Positions 1 through 11,280 of a DNA stretch of 64,000 nucleotides are shown in pieces. A model generated the notes under the pieces. That model was given only the letters and a program-made list of their open reading frames with translations, ran no database searches and was not told where the DNA came from. Position 1 is the first letter of the stretch. Each line of letters starts with the position of its first letter. Both the position numbers and the translations under genes were made by a program. Source of the stretch: Sepioteuthis lessoniana (lineage: Eukaryota > Mollusca > Cephalopoda > Myopsida > Loliginidae); the NCBI GenBank assembly GCA_963585895.1, contig OY757904.1:10043599-10107598 (forward strand). Direction: 5' to 3'.

Positions 1-2540
1 GTCTTTGCTTATGTTGAGATTACTTTCAGGAGATGAGATGCTGCTGCTGAAGTATGTGAACTGGTCTACTAATTTTTGAGACCTGCCACTAAAAGTAGAA
101 ACGGCTCCTTCTTGCTTTTATGTGCATTCATATAGATACCAATGCCTCCTGCTGCCTGCTCCCGGCAATGCAGTCGGGATTCGGCTTGAGCAGCAGTATT
201 TTCGAGAAGTACTAGATTATCTACGTATTCTACGTCTGTTTGAGTTTCTGCAGCATATCATCAGCTTCTTGCTTTTTTTAGTGTAAACCATTTCGTTTAT
301 TAGATTTATTGATGTTCCAAGTAAGTAATATAGGCAGGTCAAAACAAATATGGCGCTAATATATATCCTTAGAAAAATCCAGCCACAATGTCGATGAAGT
401 AAGTGACACCATTAGGTGTGCGAATCATTGCTTTTGCATTTTTGAAATACATCATTACATGTCTAAATTTCTGTGATGAAGCTTGATGACTTTTATCATT
501 CAGTATTTTCGGACTATTGTCTTCATCATTATTGTTATTTCAAAAACATTTCGGCCGATATGCTCTAGGGCTTTCTTCAGGTGTTTGTCGAACTCGGGAA
601 GCATCACGGAACTTCGAACTACGTCCTTTGTAGTGGAAATAACAATAACAATAAAGATGAAGACAATAGTCCGAAAACACTTAATGATAAAAATACATCA
701 TTATAGTTGTGACAGTTTCTTTGGAGAGACCAAATGCAAGTAATATTTGTTCCATCTTCCTATATGGAGAAATTCAAATGCTTTGGAGAAATCGTCGAAC
801 AACGGTGTTGCCTCGAGTTTTTTTGCGCGTACGCCTTCCATAATTTGGTGGATATTTAGAACCTGGGATGATGTGGGTCAATTTTATCCGAAAAATTTTT
901 TTCAAATTTTGGTTGGATACAATTAAGAAGTAGGGCGTGATAGATATTAGAATCTCAAGCAGTAAGTGTCATGTCTTTGCTGGTTTTCGTAATTCAGAGG
1001 TAATTTTTTTTACGAAGGGAAGGACACAGGCTTTTGTTCATTCCTCAATTGAGTTTTATTTATTCACTACTTTCCATGATCGAAGAAATGTGTCATCCAA
1101 TTTCCTTGTTTTTCATACTTCAGGAGTTATTTAATCCAGTCATGCAGCTTTTCTGCTTTTAATTTTTTCTATGCTATGTTAAGTTCTTCCTCCATAAACT
1201 GTTTAAATATGATGTCTAATTTTCTATTGATAATTATTTGATAATTTTATCTGAGATTTCCGGAGGGTTTCCATGCAGATTCTTGAAATGTTCTTTCTAC
1301 TTCTGTATTCTTTCTTGGACAGTTGCATTTAATTTTGATCTCGAGGTGTTCTTCCTTACGTTCAATTCATTTACTGTTTACCATGCTATTCGTGATTGCC
1401 TGACTTCTACTGATTTTCTGATTCTATCAATTTGACCTCAAATTATTCTATTTGATTTTTGTGGAATGTATTAGTTCTGTATGGGCTTTCTTTAGTTTCT
1501 ACGCTTTCGGCCAGTTGGGTTTCGTTATTAAGAAAGCTTGGTATTTTCATGTTATCTCGTTTTTCTCAAATTGCTGTTCCTTCCAATGGAACTCTACATT
1601 TGGATCTTCGTTTGGTAAGAATACATTTATCAGCTGCTTCTATATGGGCAGTAACAAAGTTTTCATATTCGTCGTTCGGTGTATGTGTTTCTGATGTCTC
1701 CTGAAGAGTATCAAACTTGTTTCTTATACGTATCGCATTATGATTTCTAATATCACTACGGGGAAGTAAGAACCAGTGATGTTGTAAAGCTTTAACTGTT
1801 TCTTTCATATTTTGCGTGGACTCAGGCGAATCTTAGCTGAAACGATTCTGTGATCGGATGATACTCTTTCAAAAGAGAAGTATGCCTCATTGTTCAGAGC
1901 AGTATTTATCCACATCTTGTTTCCGAATGTACACTTTATGCGTGCTCTAGTTTTTCTTTTAGGTGGGTGTAGGTGTAGGTTCATAGTTTTCCATCCCTCT
2001 TGTAGAATTTAGTATTTAAGCATACTACTATTTTTTTGAGGGAAAAAATCTTCTAGATATTTATCATTTCTTTTTGACGAGTTGTAGACGAATATTCTTT
2101 TTTAATTTTCGTCTGTGCCTATTTGAGCATTCATGACTCCACTGACGATTAGAACGTTGTGTTTAGGAATATGTAGGACAAGAGAAGATAGGTCGTCGTA
2201 GATAGCGATGGTTTCATTATTGGCATTCGTGGGAGAAATGGTTGTGCAGGGATGCCATTATATGAAGCACACATAATTCACGGTTGGGTTCTCAATATGG
2301 TATTGAATGATTTTAAGGTACGACTACTGACAAATATTCATACATCTTTTAAGACGGCATTGACTGAGTTTTTTTCATTTCAGATGTCGTGTAAAAACGT
2401 CCATTCATTACTATTATCGTTTTATATCATTTCTTGTCCGCTATGTTAGTTTCTATGTTCTTATATAAATATGATGTCGACATAGACATCATTTGCATAC
2501 CAGAACATAGAACATATGCTCGACTGTAGATGCTGTCATC
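1..2540 (-). pseudogene. RTE-type LINE, long decayed copy, continuing off the left edge
   Basis: Reading leftwards on the minus strand, broken frames give a recognisable order. First come apurinic-endonuclease pieces: a 'SYNGIPA' stretch near 2260, a 'VSGVMNAQIG' stretch at 2112-2160 where the family usually has GDxNA, and 'SSDHRIVSAKIRL' at 1821-1870, the C-terminal SDH motif. Next is a linker kept open for 80 codons (1566-1808, with 'TPNDEYENFVTAH'). Reverse transcriptase pieces follow: 'SQVLNIHQIMEGVRAK' near 800-870 and 'GGIGIYMNAHK' near 125-155. The last piece, like 'KFTYLGSS', is near 40-70 and the rest is beyond the window. These blocks match, in order, the plus-strand copy at 15440-17925 and the shorter copies elsewhere, so it is one element family. 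Stops and frameshifts are frequent, so it is inactive. The exact 5' end near 2540-2700 is uncertain. Confidence 0.8.
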
Positions 2541-2921
2541 TCCAGCAACTGTTCTACTGAGTTTAAAATCCTAACGTTAAATGACGCTATATTAAACAAT
2601 CTTTTGGCAACTAAGCAATCTCAGTTTGGGAATCAATTCTGTAGCTGATTTTTTTTAAAACTTGAGCCAGAGCTCTTACCTTAGCCGAATGCGTCCCTTA
2701 ATGAAGGTTGGTAGGATTTGGAAATATGGTTTTAAGTCATGGTAATCTTTTGTTGGCTGTTTTATTTCAACAGACACCCACCCTAATAGAGGAATAGTAG
2801 TACTTTGCCTACTGAACTACTGGACCATGAATGTTGACTTATGAGGTTCTACCATTTAGCATCTTGTGAAGCGCGACCCTAACCCGCCTTCAGTTCCATC
2901 ATGCTACATCACATGACTTTC

Positions 2922-2924
<3 letters not shown>
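2541..2924. other. No gene seen; possible 5' leader of the RTE copy
   Basis: No coding similarity was recognised. It lies directly upstream of the minus-strand RTE copy and could be its untranslated leader, or simply flanking DNA. Confidence 0.3.

Positions 2925-2967
<43 letters not shown>
2925..2967. repeat. (TA)n microsatellite
   Basis: Uninterrupted alternating TA. The following 2968-3511 is AT-rich with no recognised feature. Confidence 0.95.
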
Positions 2968-2969
<2 letters not shown>

Positions 2970-3511
2970 TTCATGGGGAAGAGGATGTATTGGATTTTTA
3001 GTTTTTCTGCGCTATCGAAGGATCAAATTCTCCTCTTTATTATTTATACTTTGAAGCGAAAATCGTAACGTAAATTTAGATTTGAAAGTTTAAGAGGGAA
3101 TATAAGCCTAACAATTCCTTTTAATTTCCTTCAAGTTGTGTTGGCTGATTTTATTCTTTACTTTGACAATAAAGCTTCAGTTTAGTAATTACTACACACA
3201 GACACACATACACATATGTATTTATATTAACGTCTTTAAAATTTACATATTTTCATTTAGTATAGTTCAAACTGCTTTTTTTAATTTGAATCCGATTTTA
3301 GAGTTTGTGAATAGATTTTATCATTTACTTTTAAAGTAAAGTTAATTAAGTTTGTATGAAAGTTCGAACACATGGCTTCCGAGAAGTTTTTTGTAAAATT
3401 CTATTCTATAATAAAAAAAAACATTCAGAAAGACTGATTTTACGTCAATAACTTATCAAAAATATACTGAAGCATGTATGCACATATTTCCTAACAGAGA
3501 TTCAAACAAAG

Positions 3512-3611
3512 TTCTTCTTCTTCTTCTTCTTCTTCTTCTTCTTCTTCTTCTTCTTCTTCTTCTTCTTCTTCTTCTTCTTCTTCTTCTCACCACCACCACC
3601 ACCACCACCAC
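3512..3611. repeat. Compound (TTC)n-(CAC)n trinucleotide repeat
   Basis: About 25 TTC units run straight into about 8 CAC units. The TTC part is a pure pyrimidine tract on the plus strand, of the kind that can form triplex DNA. No ORF of interest covers it. Confidence 0.95.
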
Positions 3612-3767
3612 TACTTATATTGCTTTTAACTAGCTAATATTTAGAATAAAAAGTTTTAAAAAACTGTCAGCAATATATTAAAAAAAATAGTAGAAGTGCA
3701 CGTTAGAATTCGAGACACTTCTACAGTTCAAGTAATGTAACTTAAAAAAGTGTCAGTGATTATTAAT

Positions 3768-3836
3768 ATATATATATTTGTGTGTGCGCGCGTGTGTGTG
3801 TGGGTGTATGTGTGTATGTGTGCGCGCGTGTATTTT
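3768..3836. repeat. (TA)n then (TG)n/(CG) microsatellite
   Basis: Short TA run followed by TG repeats interrupted by GCGCGC. The 73-codon ORF starting at 3782 is mostly translated microsatellite and is not called. Confidence 0.85.
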
Positions 3837-4166
3837 TGTTTTATGGGTATATAGTAATCGATAATCAATCTGAAAGAAAAACATCATTTAGTTTCATATA
3901 TTACTTTACTCTAAAGATGAGTACTGTAATTAAATTCCGTACAAATTTAAAAGATAAAAAGAAAAAGCAGTTAGCGATGTACAAAGTTGCGACAATGTTT
4001 TGAAATGCCTTTGGTTTTTTTTTCTAAATATTCCATATTTCTTGATAATATTCTATTCCCATTGATAGCGTTCTGTTTTTAAAAATTTATTCAACTTTGT
4101 GTTTATGTAATTTTGTAATGTTATAAAAAACCGAAAAAACTACTGATAAAACACTATTTACACATG

Positions 4167-4215
4167 CAAACAACCCCTGATGATGCCCTTAGAAAAGTCT
4201 GAAAGCGCTCGGGAC
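4167..4215 (+). ncRNA. Hammerhead-ribozyme-like motif, possible Penelope-like element remnant
   Basis: CTGATGA at 4177-4183 is followed, 17 bases later, by GAAA at 4201-4204; these are the two conserved core strands of a hammerhead. Directly after GAAA comes GCGC then TC then GGG. The GGG can pair with CCC just before CTGATGA as helix I. A-GCGC-U is self-complementary, so helix III could form only as a dimer or a tiny stem. The helix II strand (4184-4200) pairs poorly and looks decayed. Penelope-like retroelements are known to carry minimal hammerheads of this kind. No Penelope coding sequence was recognised nearby. Confidence 0.45.
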
Positions 4216-4326
4216 AATTTTGGTAAATTCATCCACCAATTCTAACTGGAAACCAAGACACTTATCAAGAAACTTGAAAGGATCTTAATAAAATTATATA
4301 GACAAAATGTGTCTTTATTATCTAAT

Positions 4327-4345
4327 CAAACACACACACACACAT

Positions 4346-4407
<62 letters not shown>
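4327..4407. repeat. (CA)n-(TA)n microsatellite
   Basis: CA repeats pass into a long TA run. The 67-codon minus-strand ORF ending here is translated microsatellite at its C-terminal end. Confidence 0.9.
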
Positions 4408-4409
<2 letters not shown>

Positions 4410-4700
4410 CAGAGAGAAGCTCGTAGTGTAATGCTTATCGTCGCAGGAAATGGGTAGAGTGACTCGAGTTTAAACCCGGACGAGACTGTTTGCATTACAC
4501 TTAGCGTTAACATTGTTTGAAACAATATGAGTCAAACTATTCTTCCTCTTGCAGACTGGACTCCTTAATACGATATAGAAACCTGTTTCGGAGAAGGAAA
4601 ACTCTGGATTCAAACCAGTAAAAAGCCGCTCAAAAATTGGCCTTGTGTCACATGCTGCTGTGTGGAGGAGATAAATAGATTATGTTACAAAAGGAATGGG
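4408..4700 (+). mobile_element. tRNA-derived SINE, family C, copy 1
   Basis: A tRNA-like head has an A-box-like 'TAGTGTAATGCTTATC' near 4425 and a degenerate B box 'GAGTTTAAACCC' near 4466. Downstream, 'GGAGAAGGAAAACTCTG' (4592) and 'TTGTGTCACATGCTGCTG' (4644) are shared with the fragment at 5815-5930. The B-box region and tail are more loosely shared with 10903-11150. No clear target-site duplication was found. Boundaries are approximate. Confidence 0.5.
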
Positions 4701-5814
4701 TGTGTAAGATAGGTTTTCAAAAGATTACACCGCCGGGATGTGACATATTTGATTTCTGTCCAAAAATATATTAAGCCATTTTGAATATTTCGAGAACTGG
4801 TAGCCCTGCATTCATGTATCTTGGAAACAAGCCAAAGTGAGTTTTACTGAGCATGCGTGAGATAACGGTTTTTAATGGAGTTACTTAATTGGCAGTGAGA
4901 CGTCATTGTCTACTGCGAATGTCATATTCACAAAGCGTAATAAACAACGTTATTTGGAAGTTAGATAAGCGTCCTCGAATTTGAAGGATTTAAAAGGCTT
5001 TCAATTGTTATTCAGTGAGCAAAATCCCGTTAAATGTTTGGTAGCAACGCTTCAAATTTGGTCAGGAATCTATTGAAAGTGTTTCACGTTTTGGAAGCAC
5101 AGCTAAAATATTAAATGCTTACGGGATACTCTCAAAGGATTTGGCAATTGACGAGAATTAGGAAATCTACGAAATAAACGAACTGTTCGGAATATATTCA
5201 TCTCTTTGCATATTTTCACTGCTATTCTTCAAACCGTTGAGTTTAATTTCATCTGAATATTTGAGTAATAGAAAATTGAATACCGTTCTGCAAATAAATG
5301 AAGTATGCATTTTCCTAGCCCCTCCGTTACAGTTAGGAGATGACAGAAAGTAAATTTTGAAGTGGAATGAAAATGTTTTGAATTCTGAGTTTTCCTTTTC
5401 CCAGTCTGGTTGTCAAACGAAGGATACTAAAGGTTAAAAAACCTAGCCTATCTTACTATTTACTCTTAGATGACCGAGAACAGACGGATTCATGTCTTTT
5501 CCAACTTTATTTGCAGAAATTCAAAGGCAAACATCCTCGTCTGGGATTTTAAGTCTGTCACCAATCCCAATTTCCTTTGACGATAGACGTTACGCAAAAT
5601 TCACTTCCAATTAAATAATGTAGGAAAGATCTTTGATTCGCATATTGATCATCACTGACTAGGTCGAATACTCCCGTTTTCACAGAGAAAAGTCTAGTAA
5701 TTTCTCAACTAATTGTCTCTTGCAATATTTCATCAGATTTTGTAAAGAACTGTATGATTTCGACACAGTTATATTTATTATTGGTTGATTTATAATATTT
5801 TTTCTCTTTATTAA
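4701..5814. other. No gene recognised
   Basis: AT-rich DNA without a long ORF. A short open stretch at 5050-5110 faintly recalls the N-terminal region of mariner transposases, but it is too short to call. Confidence 0.5.
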
Positions 5815-5930
5815 GGCAACTAGTCTAGGAGAAGGAAAACTCTGAATTCAAACCTGTTAAACTCTGCTTAAAAATTGAACTTGTGTCATATCCTGCCCGA
5901 GCGGAGGGTTGGTAAATATGATTAATGTGT
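5815..5930 (+). mobile_element. SINE family C, 3' fragment
   Basis: The stretch with 'GGAGAAGGAAAACTCTGA' then 'TTGTGTCATATCCTG' matches the 3' half of the copy at 4408-4700. The tRNA-like head is absent, so it is 5' truncated. Confidence 0.5.
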
Positions 5931-6109
5931 ATTAAAACTGTAAAATAATTGAAGGTTTATACTTCGTATTCTCTCACTACAAGGTTTCAAAATATTTTTA
6001 TTGGTTCGATTTCTTAAACAAAGAAAATCACGGCAATTGTATTTTGCCATATGAATATTAACGTACAATTCCATATCATGCATATTTTTCAATGATATAC
6101 ATTTTTGCT

Positions 6110-6630
6110 TTTTTTCTACCTCTCTGTCACGTGGTCTACCACTGAGAGGAGAGAAATAAGGAATTTCTACGACCCCTCCGTGTTTGAATTAATAGGCCGC
6201 CAAAGACTGACCATTAAAAGAGGAATAAGGAATGTAGGTCAACTTTGGCCGGCCGTTGAAGGAAGAAAAGAATGTAGGTCAATTCCTCGCGGCCGAAGTA
6301 ACAAATCCAGGTCAGAATGAAGGCCAACAGATGTTTGCATTGTGTGACCGGAGGGAAGAAGAAAGAGGCTAAATGATTGGCTAGAATCCTAAAGCGGAAG
6401 TAGCATCCTTTTTAGTCGGCGGAAATAGGGAATAAGAAAAGGAGTTTTGGAACGGAGGTCGCGGTGAACGGAGCCTCATGCCAAACTCCGGGTGAAGAAG
6501 CGGAAAGCTCTTGGACAAGATGACAGACGCATTCAAGCCGAGCTATGTAAAAAAAAAACGCTAGCCCGTGAAAGAGAAAATACTCTCAGAAGGAACCCGT
6601 CAAAAGCTAAGTAAACATTAAGACTTTCTC
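6110..6630. other. GC-richer, purine-rich island of unknown origin
   Basis: This stretch stands out from its AT-rich surroundings by G and C content and by plus-strand purine richness. The phrase 'GAATGTAGGTCAA' occurs twice (near 6230 and 6270), each copy close to a GGCC-rich block, so there is a small internal duplication. An ORF of 71 codons (6105-6320) covers part of it and is Arg-rich, but I do not recognise it. It could be a piece of an LTR element, an old SINE or an exon; none is supported. Confidence 0.4.
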
Positions 6631-6663
6631 CCTCCACCCTTCTTAAGTACTGCTATTACAAAT

Positions 6664-6686
6664 TCTCTCTCTCTCTCTCTCTCTCA
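6664..6686. repeat. (CT)n microsatellite
   Basis: Short pure CT run. The flanking 6690-7355 holds no recognised gene; 7000-7260 is relatively GC-rich and may be an unrecognised interspersed repeat. Confidence 0.9.
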
Positions 6687-7355
6687 ATTTAAAGAAGGAA
6701 CGGAAGACAAGATTAAAGAAAGACATTTGTACTTATGTATTATCCGCTGATAATATAGCCGACAGGTTGAATATGTGTGTCCGCGTGTATTAAAACCTTG
6801 TCATATTTTAATGTCCCCACGTGTTGAAAGTTGTTCATTGTGTTGTCTGCCTGTCTAGTTATCTATTTCATGTTTGTTTTCAGCTTCGTTCGCCTCATGT
6901 TATTCTCGCCTAAATTGTCCTATTCTTTCCTTTAAAAATATTATACGGGAAACCGGAATTGTTGACTACTATAATTAATATTATTATACCTAAATCTACA
7001 GGCCCATATCTTCCATTAGTCTTGGGGTAGGAAGAGGTTGTGGTCTGGTGGGTGGGTGTGTAATGTGAAATTACCAGCGGCTGTCAGTCTAGCCCCAAAT
7101 TAACCCCAACATAATCTGCCGGTTTCCCTACGCCCAAAAGCGGAATCTTAACTGGAACTTATTCTGAGAGGGATCAAGTTCCGGGCTGCCCTGTCTTCAC
7201 ACGTGCGAAAAAATAAACTCCCGTACTGGGATTATTTTTAGGCCACGTCACACTCTCTAAAAGTAATAATTTTTCATGTGACTTTTTAACGGTATTAAGT
7301 TTGATATGATCATCTTTTCAAGTGCTGAGATTGGGTCACTGAATTCATTTGATTT

Positions 7356-7393
7356 ATTGCTTTTGTTATCAAAAACGTAATAACAAAAGCAAT
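7356..7393. repeat. Perfect 14-bp inverted repeat with 10-base loop
   Basis: ATTGCTTTTGTTAT (7356-7369) is followed after 10 bases by its exact reverse complement (7380-7393). Imperfect pairing continues outward for about 15 more bases on each side. It may be the core of a small fold-back element. Confidence 0.8.
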
Positions 7394-7756
7394 TACAACA
7401 ATAAATTCAATTATTTAAACCAATTTTCAAAGAAATCGTTTGTATATTTTGAGTCATGATGCTCAAAATAGTCTTAAACTAGTTTCTAAAACTTTAGCTC
7501 AAGAAAAAAAAATCATAAATGGAAATATATTCTTTTATTTATCTGAAATATTTTTTCCATGAACATTTCTTTTATTTTCGCAGCATTTCATGAATGCTAA
7601 ACTTTTTTGCAGAATATTGGTTTCTTCTTTTATATTCAAACGTGTGACATACATTAAGTTCAATTCATATAATAATAGACTGGCTTGAATTGTATACATG
7701 CAAATGAAATGTAATCGATTTGAGTCTCTGTAATTGAAATATTTCCTTTTTCAATT

Positions 7757-8250
7757 CTACTTGTTTTCATTTCTATGATAAAATATTCGTCTTTGTTTGC
7801 AAATGTGTCTGCTTGTGGATATTTCGAAAGTTCAACAAACGTGGACTTACATTAAATCTGACCTATCTAAAACAGCTGCTATTGTTCTAGCCAAAGATTC
7901 CTTCAACAAACACACCATTCTTAAGAGTCGTCATGGTTATCGGAATTTTCATGAAAAGTGAAATAAAAAACAACAACATAATTATGGCCCAAGCACCAGG
8001 GAACGCTCAGAACATAATTTCCTGCAGCAATACTGGGTAATTTCGTTTCTACTTGTTTTCATTAATATGATAAAATATCCAAATGTGTCAGCTTGTGGAA
8101 CCTTTTCCGGTTCAACGTAGGTGGAGCATCATTAAATTTCACATATCTAAAATAGTTGCTGTTGTTGTTGTCAACAATTTTTCATAAGGTACACATTATT
8201 TTAAAAAGCCCACATGATTATCTAAAATTTCAGGAAAAGTAAACTCTAAA
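7757..8250. repeat. Two diverged copies of a ~210 bp sequence in direct orientation
   Basis: 7757-7970 and 8045-8250 share 'TTCTACTTGTTTTCATT', 'ATGATAAAATAT', 'AAATGTGTC(T/A)GCTTGTGGA', 'GTTCAAC' and 'CATTAAAT' in the same order. They are about 290 bp apart. They look like an old tandem duplication or two adjacent copies of an unrecognised repeat. Confidence 0.65.
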
Positions 8251-9391
8251 AGACAAATGGTGCTGACAATTCTGAACTCAAATTTTAAAATCAATCCCAA
8301 GTAATTTTCAAGAGTAATTTGAAAACTCTCAATTCTGTAAATCATACTGTGAATTTTGTATAACATTGAGGCAGAAGTGTAGTAGAGTGCGGAGAATATT
8401 ATCACGTCCAGTGTGCGAGGTGTTTATATGCTTGACCAAGCACCTTGGACTCAAAAGAGAAACGTAACTAGAACTTACTACGATCACTTGATCAGCCATC
8501 TAATTGGTATCCGTCGGCTGGCCAGATAATGTAGCCCATGCAAGGCGGAAGTGGGGCTTTTATGTTTTTATGAATAGCAGTTTTCTCGATTCACTTTCAA
8601 TTTTTTGTGGCTTGGCTACTTTATCGTGTATGGAGTCCGAGGGAAACTTTCAAAAATACACGCAGAGCCGGTTCTAACTTGAACTAAGAAGCTATTCTGT
8701 ATGTTTTGTCGATTAAACATTTCCACCTGATCCCAGAATTTTAGAAATTCAAGGGTTGAAATAAAGCAAGCATGTTCCAAACGCATGAGGAAAGATGTGT
8801 TTCTTTTCCCTCAGTGGGTGATTAGCAATCACTGACGTAGCAGTTATCAATGACAACGTTACTGTGGATGCAAGATGAGAATAACCTTGAAGATGAGAAC
8901 AAACCGATAACATTCAATCCTGGCTTATGACTATAAGTAGATATATGGGACCAATAATTCACAAAAGCTACACACAAATGGAAGCACTTCCTGTCATTAC
9001 TCAGGTTAGCAGCAATTCAAAGTATCAATTACCAACTAGGCGTTGTTAATTTCTTGGTCACGCACAAATTCCCATTTGCAGTAATTTTCATGATGCTAAA
9101 ATTTGTGCATTTTCCAAACTGGTTATAAAATTGTGATAGAAATAGAAACACTTTTCAACACATTATATTGTTGTAAATTTTACGATGCATTGCTGCCGAG
9201 TAGCTAGAGTTTTGTAAATGTCATTAAAAGAAAAAGAAGAAGGACGCCAAAGTCACCTGTTGTCTGGTAATAGTATGTACATATAGATTCAAAAAAATAT
9301 AGTTCCGAAACTGAACATCAGAATATATCAACATTTTAATTATGAATATTCACAGGTTTTAGTATAAGCAAGTGTAAGAAGAGGGTACTTG
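8251..9391. other. No gene recognised
   Basis: Moderately AT-rich, with only short random ORFs on either strand. No transposon motif was recognised. Confidence 0.5.
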
Positions 9392-10327
9392 ATATATATA
9401 TATATATCATCATCATCATCATCATATAGCGCTGGTAGCACGGATATCCCTGACCCTCTCTCGCCACTCCTCCCTATCGTTCATCGCTCTAGGTAGGTCT
9501 TCAGGACAACATCCCGTATCCTCACATAGCTGCTGAATGTACGTTCATGCTGGTCGTCCTGCTTTTGCGCGGCCATGTGTGGGGATCCATAAGAGTACAT
9601 CTCTTATGAGTTCATCTCTGCTTCTCCAGCAGTGTCCTGCATGTCTGGTTCGTCTAACTTTAATAGTTTTCGTGATAGGAGGCAGGTGGCCGTACAGTTG
9701 GTGTCTTGTGGGGTGTTGCTGCCAGGACTTGTTCAGGATTGCACGCAGTATTATTGTGTAATTGCCATCTAGGTTCTTCTCCAGCCGTTTTGTTAGCGTC
9801 CATGTAGTGCATCCATATAGCAGTATCGATGTGACCGCTGCCTGGAAGAAACTGCGTTTCATTTTATCGGTTAGGTCTGATTTCCATATAATCGATAGCC
9901 TATTGATAGCTGTCCATGCTTTCGTTAACCTCGTTTCGATGTCCTTTTCGGTTGATTCGACGCTGCTTCCTAGGTACGTGAATTTGTCTACTAGTTTAAG
10001 AGGGGTTCCTTTTAGAGTGGAGATGTCCTCCGTTTGGTTAAAGCACATATATTCCGTTTTTGTGTGCATTAACATAGAGGCCTATGCTTGCTGCTGCTCG
10101 TTCCAAACTATGCAGAAGTGTTTCGGCTTGGTCAGGTGTATTTGCCAGTATCGCTATGTCATCGGCGTAGTCGGCGTCGGTGATTGTTGTTGCGGGGTAC
10201 CTTCTGCTTCTTTTCTTCGTCAGTTCAAAGCCATTCTCTTTGATTTTGTCAATCGATGTTCTAAGTACGTAGTTTAGACAAATGATAAAGAGGTACGGGG
10301 CCAGCGCGTCCCCTTGTAGTACTCCTG

Positions 10328-10331
<4 letters not shown>
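9392..10331 (-). pseudogene. RTE-type LINE, 3' part (5' truncated)
   Basis: On the minus strand, reading leftwards, the RT catalytic block 'DADYADDIAILANT' (YADD box) lies near 10165. It is followed by 'FTYLGSSVESTEKDIETRL' near 9960, 'FFQAAVTSILLYGCTTWTL' near 9830, 'RRTRHAGHCWRSRDEL' near 9640 and 'RAKAGRPA' near 9560. A frameshift near 10040-10075 separates the two open stretches (118 and 176 codons). The 3' end carries a CAT/ATG trinucleotide tail at about 9408-9424, as in other RTE copies here. The truncated 5' end abuts a (TA)n run at 10331-10363 and the 3' tail abuts another at 9392-9407, so it probably inserted into TA-rich DNA. It lacks the endonuclease and N-terminal RT. Confidence 0.85.

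Positions 10332-10363
<32 letters not shown>
10331..10363. repeat. (TA)n microsatellite
   Basis: Alternating TA at the truncated 5' edge of the RTE copy. Confidence 0.9.
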
Positions 10364-10365
<2 letters not shown>

Positions 10366-10516
10366 TATTTTGTAATTTGCTTGAACCATTGCAAAAATTA
10401 CTTGTTCATTTATAAAAAAAAGTCTCTGACGATGAAATTTTACTTTGAAATTAGACTCAAATAATTATTATTCCGCATTGCAATAGCCCTTTAGATTTAT
10501 TCAATACTACAAATTA

Positions 10517-10517
10517 T

Positions 10518-10594
<77 letters not shown>
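10517..10594. repeat. (CA)n-(TA)n microsatellite
   Basis: CA repeats followed by a long TA run. 10595-10902 holds nothing recognised. Confidence 0.95.
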
Positions 10595-10595
<1 letters not shown>

Positions 10596-10902
10596 TTCAC
10601 AACTTATTTAAAGGTTGTGGAATCATTGACTAGGCAAATATCTGGAGACCTTAGAGAATTCACTGATATATCGACCTCGTGAGTCAGTTGAAGAAATGAA
10701 GAACACGAAGAACCGAATAGGAAGCAAAATTCATGCTGTCAGTTTCCAGTGGCCAGTAACTCATGGATTCTATATTACAATAAACAACAAAAGGCAATAA
10801 ACAACAAAGTTCCATATTGAAACTGGCAACTTTTGAGTTGTATTTTTTTGCTTCTCAGATTTACTGGACGGTATCATCCAGTGACACACACATGTCACAT
10901 AA

Positions 10903-11150
10903 CAGTCATTAATATGGAGAATGGACTCAGCGTGCTGAGTTCGAGTCCAGGGTGAGACATTCAGTATTTCACATTGCGCTAATGCCCTTTGAGAAGGCTT
11001 GAATTCATCTGTTTTCCTTCCCCCTAGCGATAAGTAATAGCTTAAATTGGGATTTTAAGCCGTTGTACAGCGTATTCTACTCATTTGTACTTTACTTAAA
11101 ATTTGACTTCGTGTCATATTTTGATGGTGGCAGAGTTTTGGGTTCGATAG
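10903..11150 (+). mobile_element. tRNA-derived SINE, family C, copy 2 (diverged)
   Basis: A B-box-like 'GAGTTCGAGTCCAGG' near 10948 is followed by 'GTGAGAC', then 'ATTTCACATTGCGCTAA', lining up with the head of the copy at 4408. The tail 'TTGACTTCGTGTCATATTTTG' (near 11103) lines up with that copy's tail. Divergence is high and the 5' end is unclear. Confidence 0.4.
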
Positions 11151-11280
11151 AAATAATCTGTCAACTAATCTTAATCCTGATTGTTTTTGCCTGTTAAAGC
11201 CTTTATATGGTTTAAATAAAATAACCAGACCAATTTAAAAACAAAGATAGGTTCAAATAACTTATTAAAAACTAACTGAA

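Noticed and set aside
4990-5110. Mariner transposase N-terminal fragment
   Set aside because: Only one short stretch ('RFKFGQESIESVSRFGS') recalls the family, with frameshifts on both sides and no catalytic motif.
10038-10394. ORF with a poly(Tyr-Ile) start as an intact RT gene
   Set aside because: The start lies in a TA microsatellite; the rest is the RT core of a truncated, frameshifted RTE copy.
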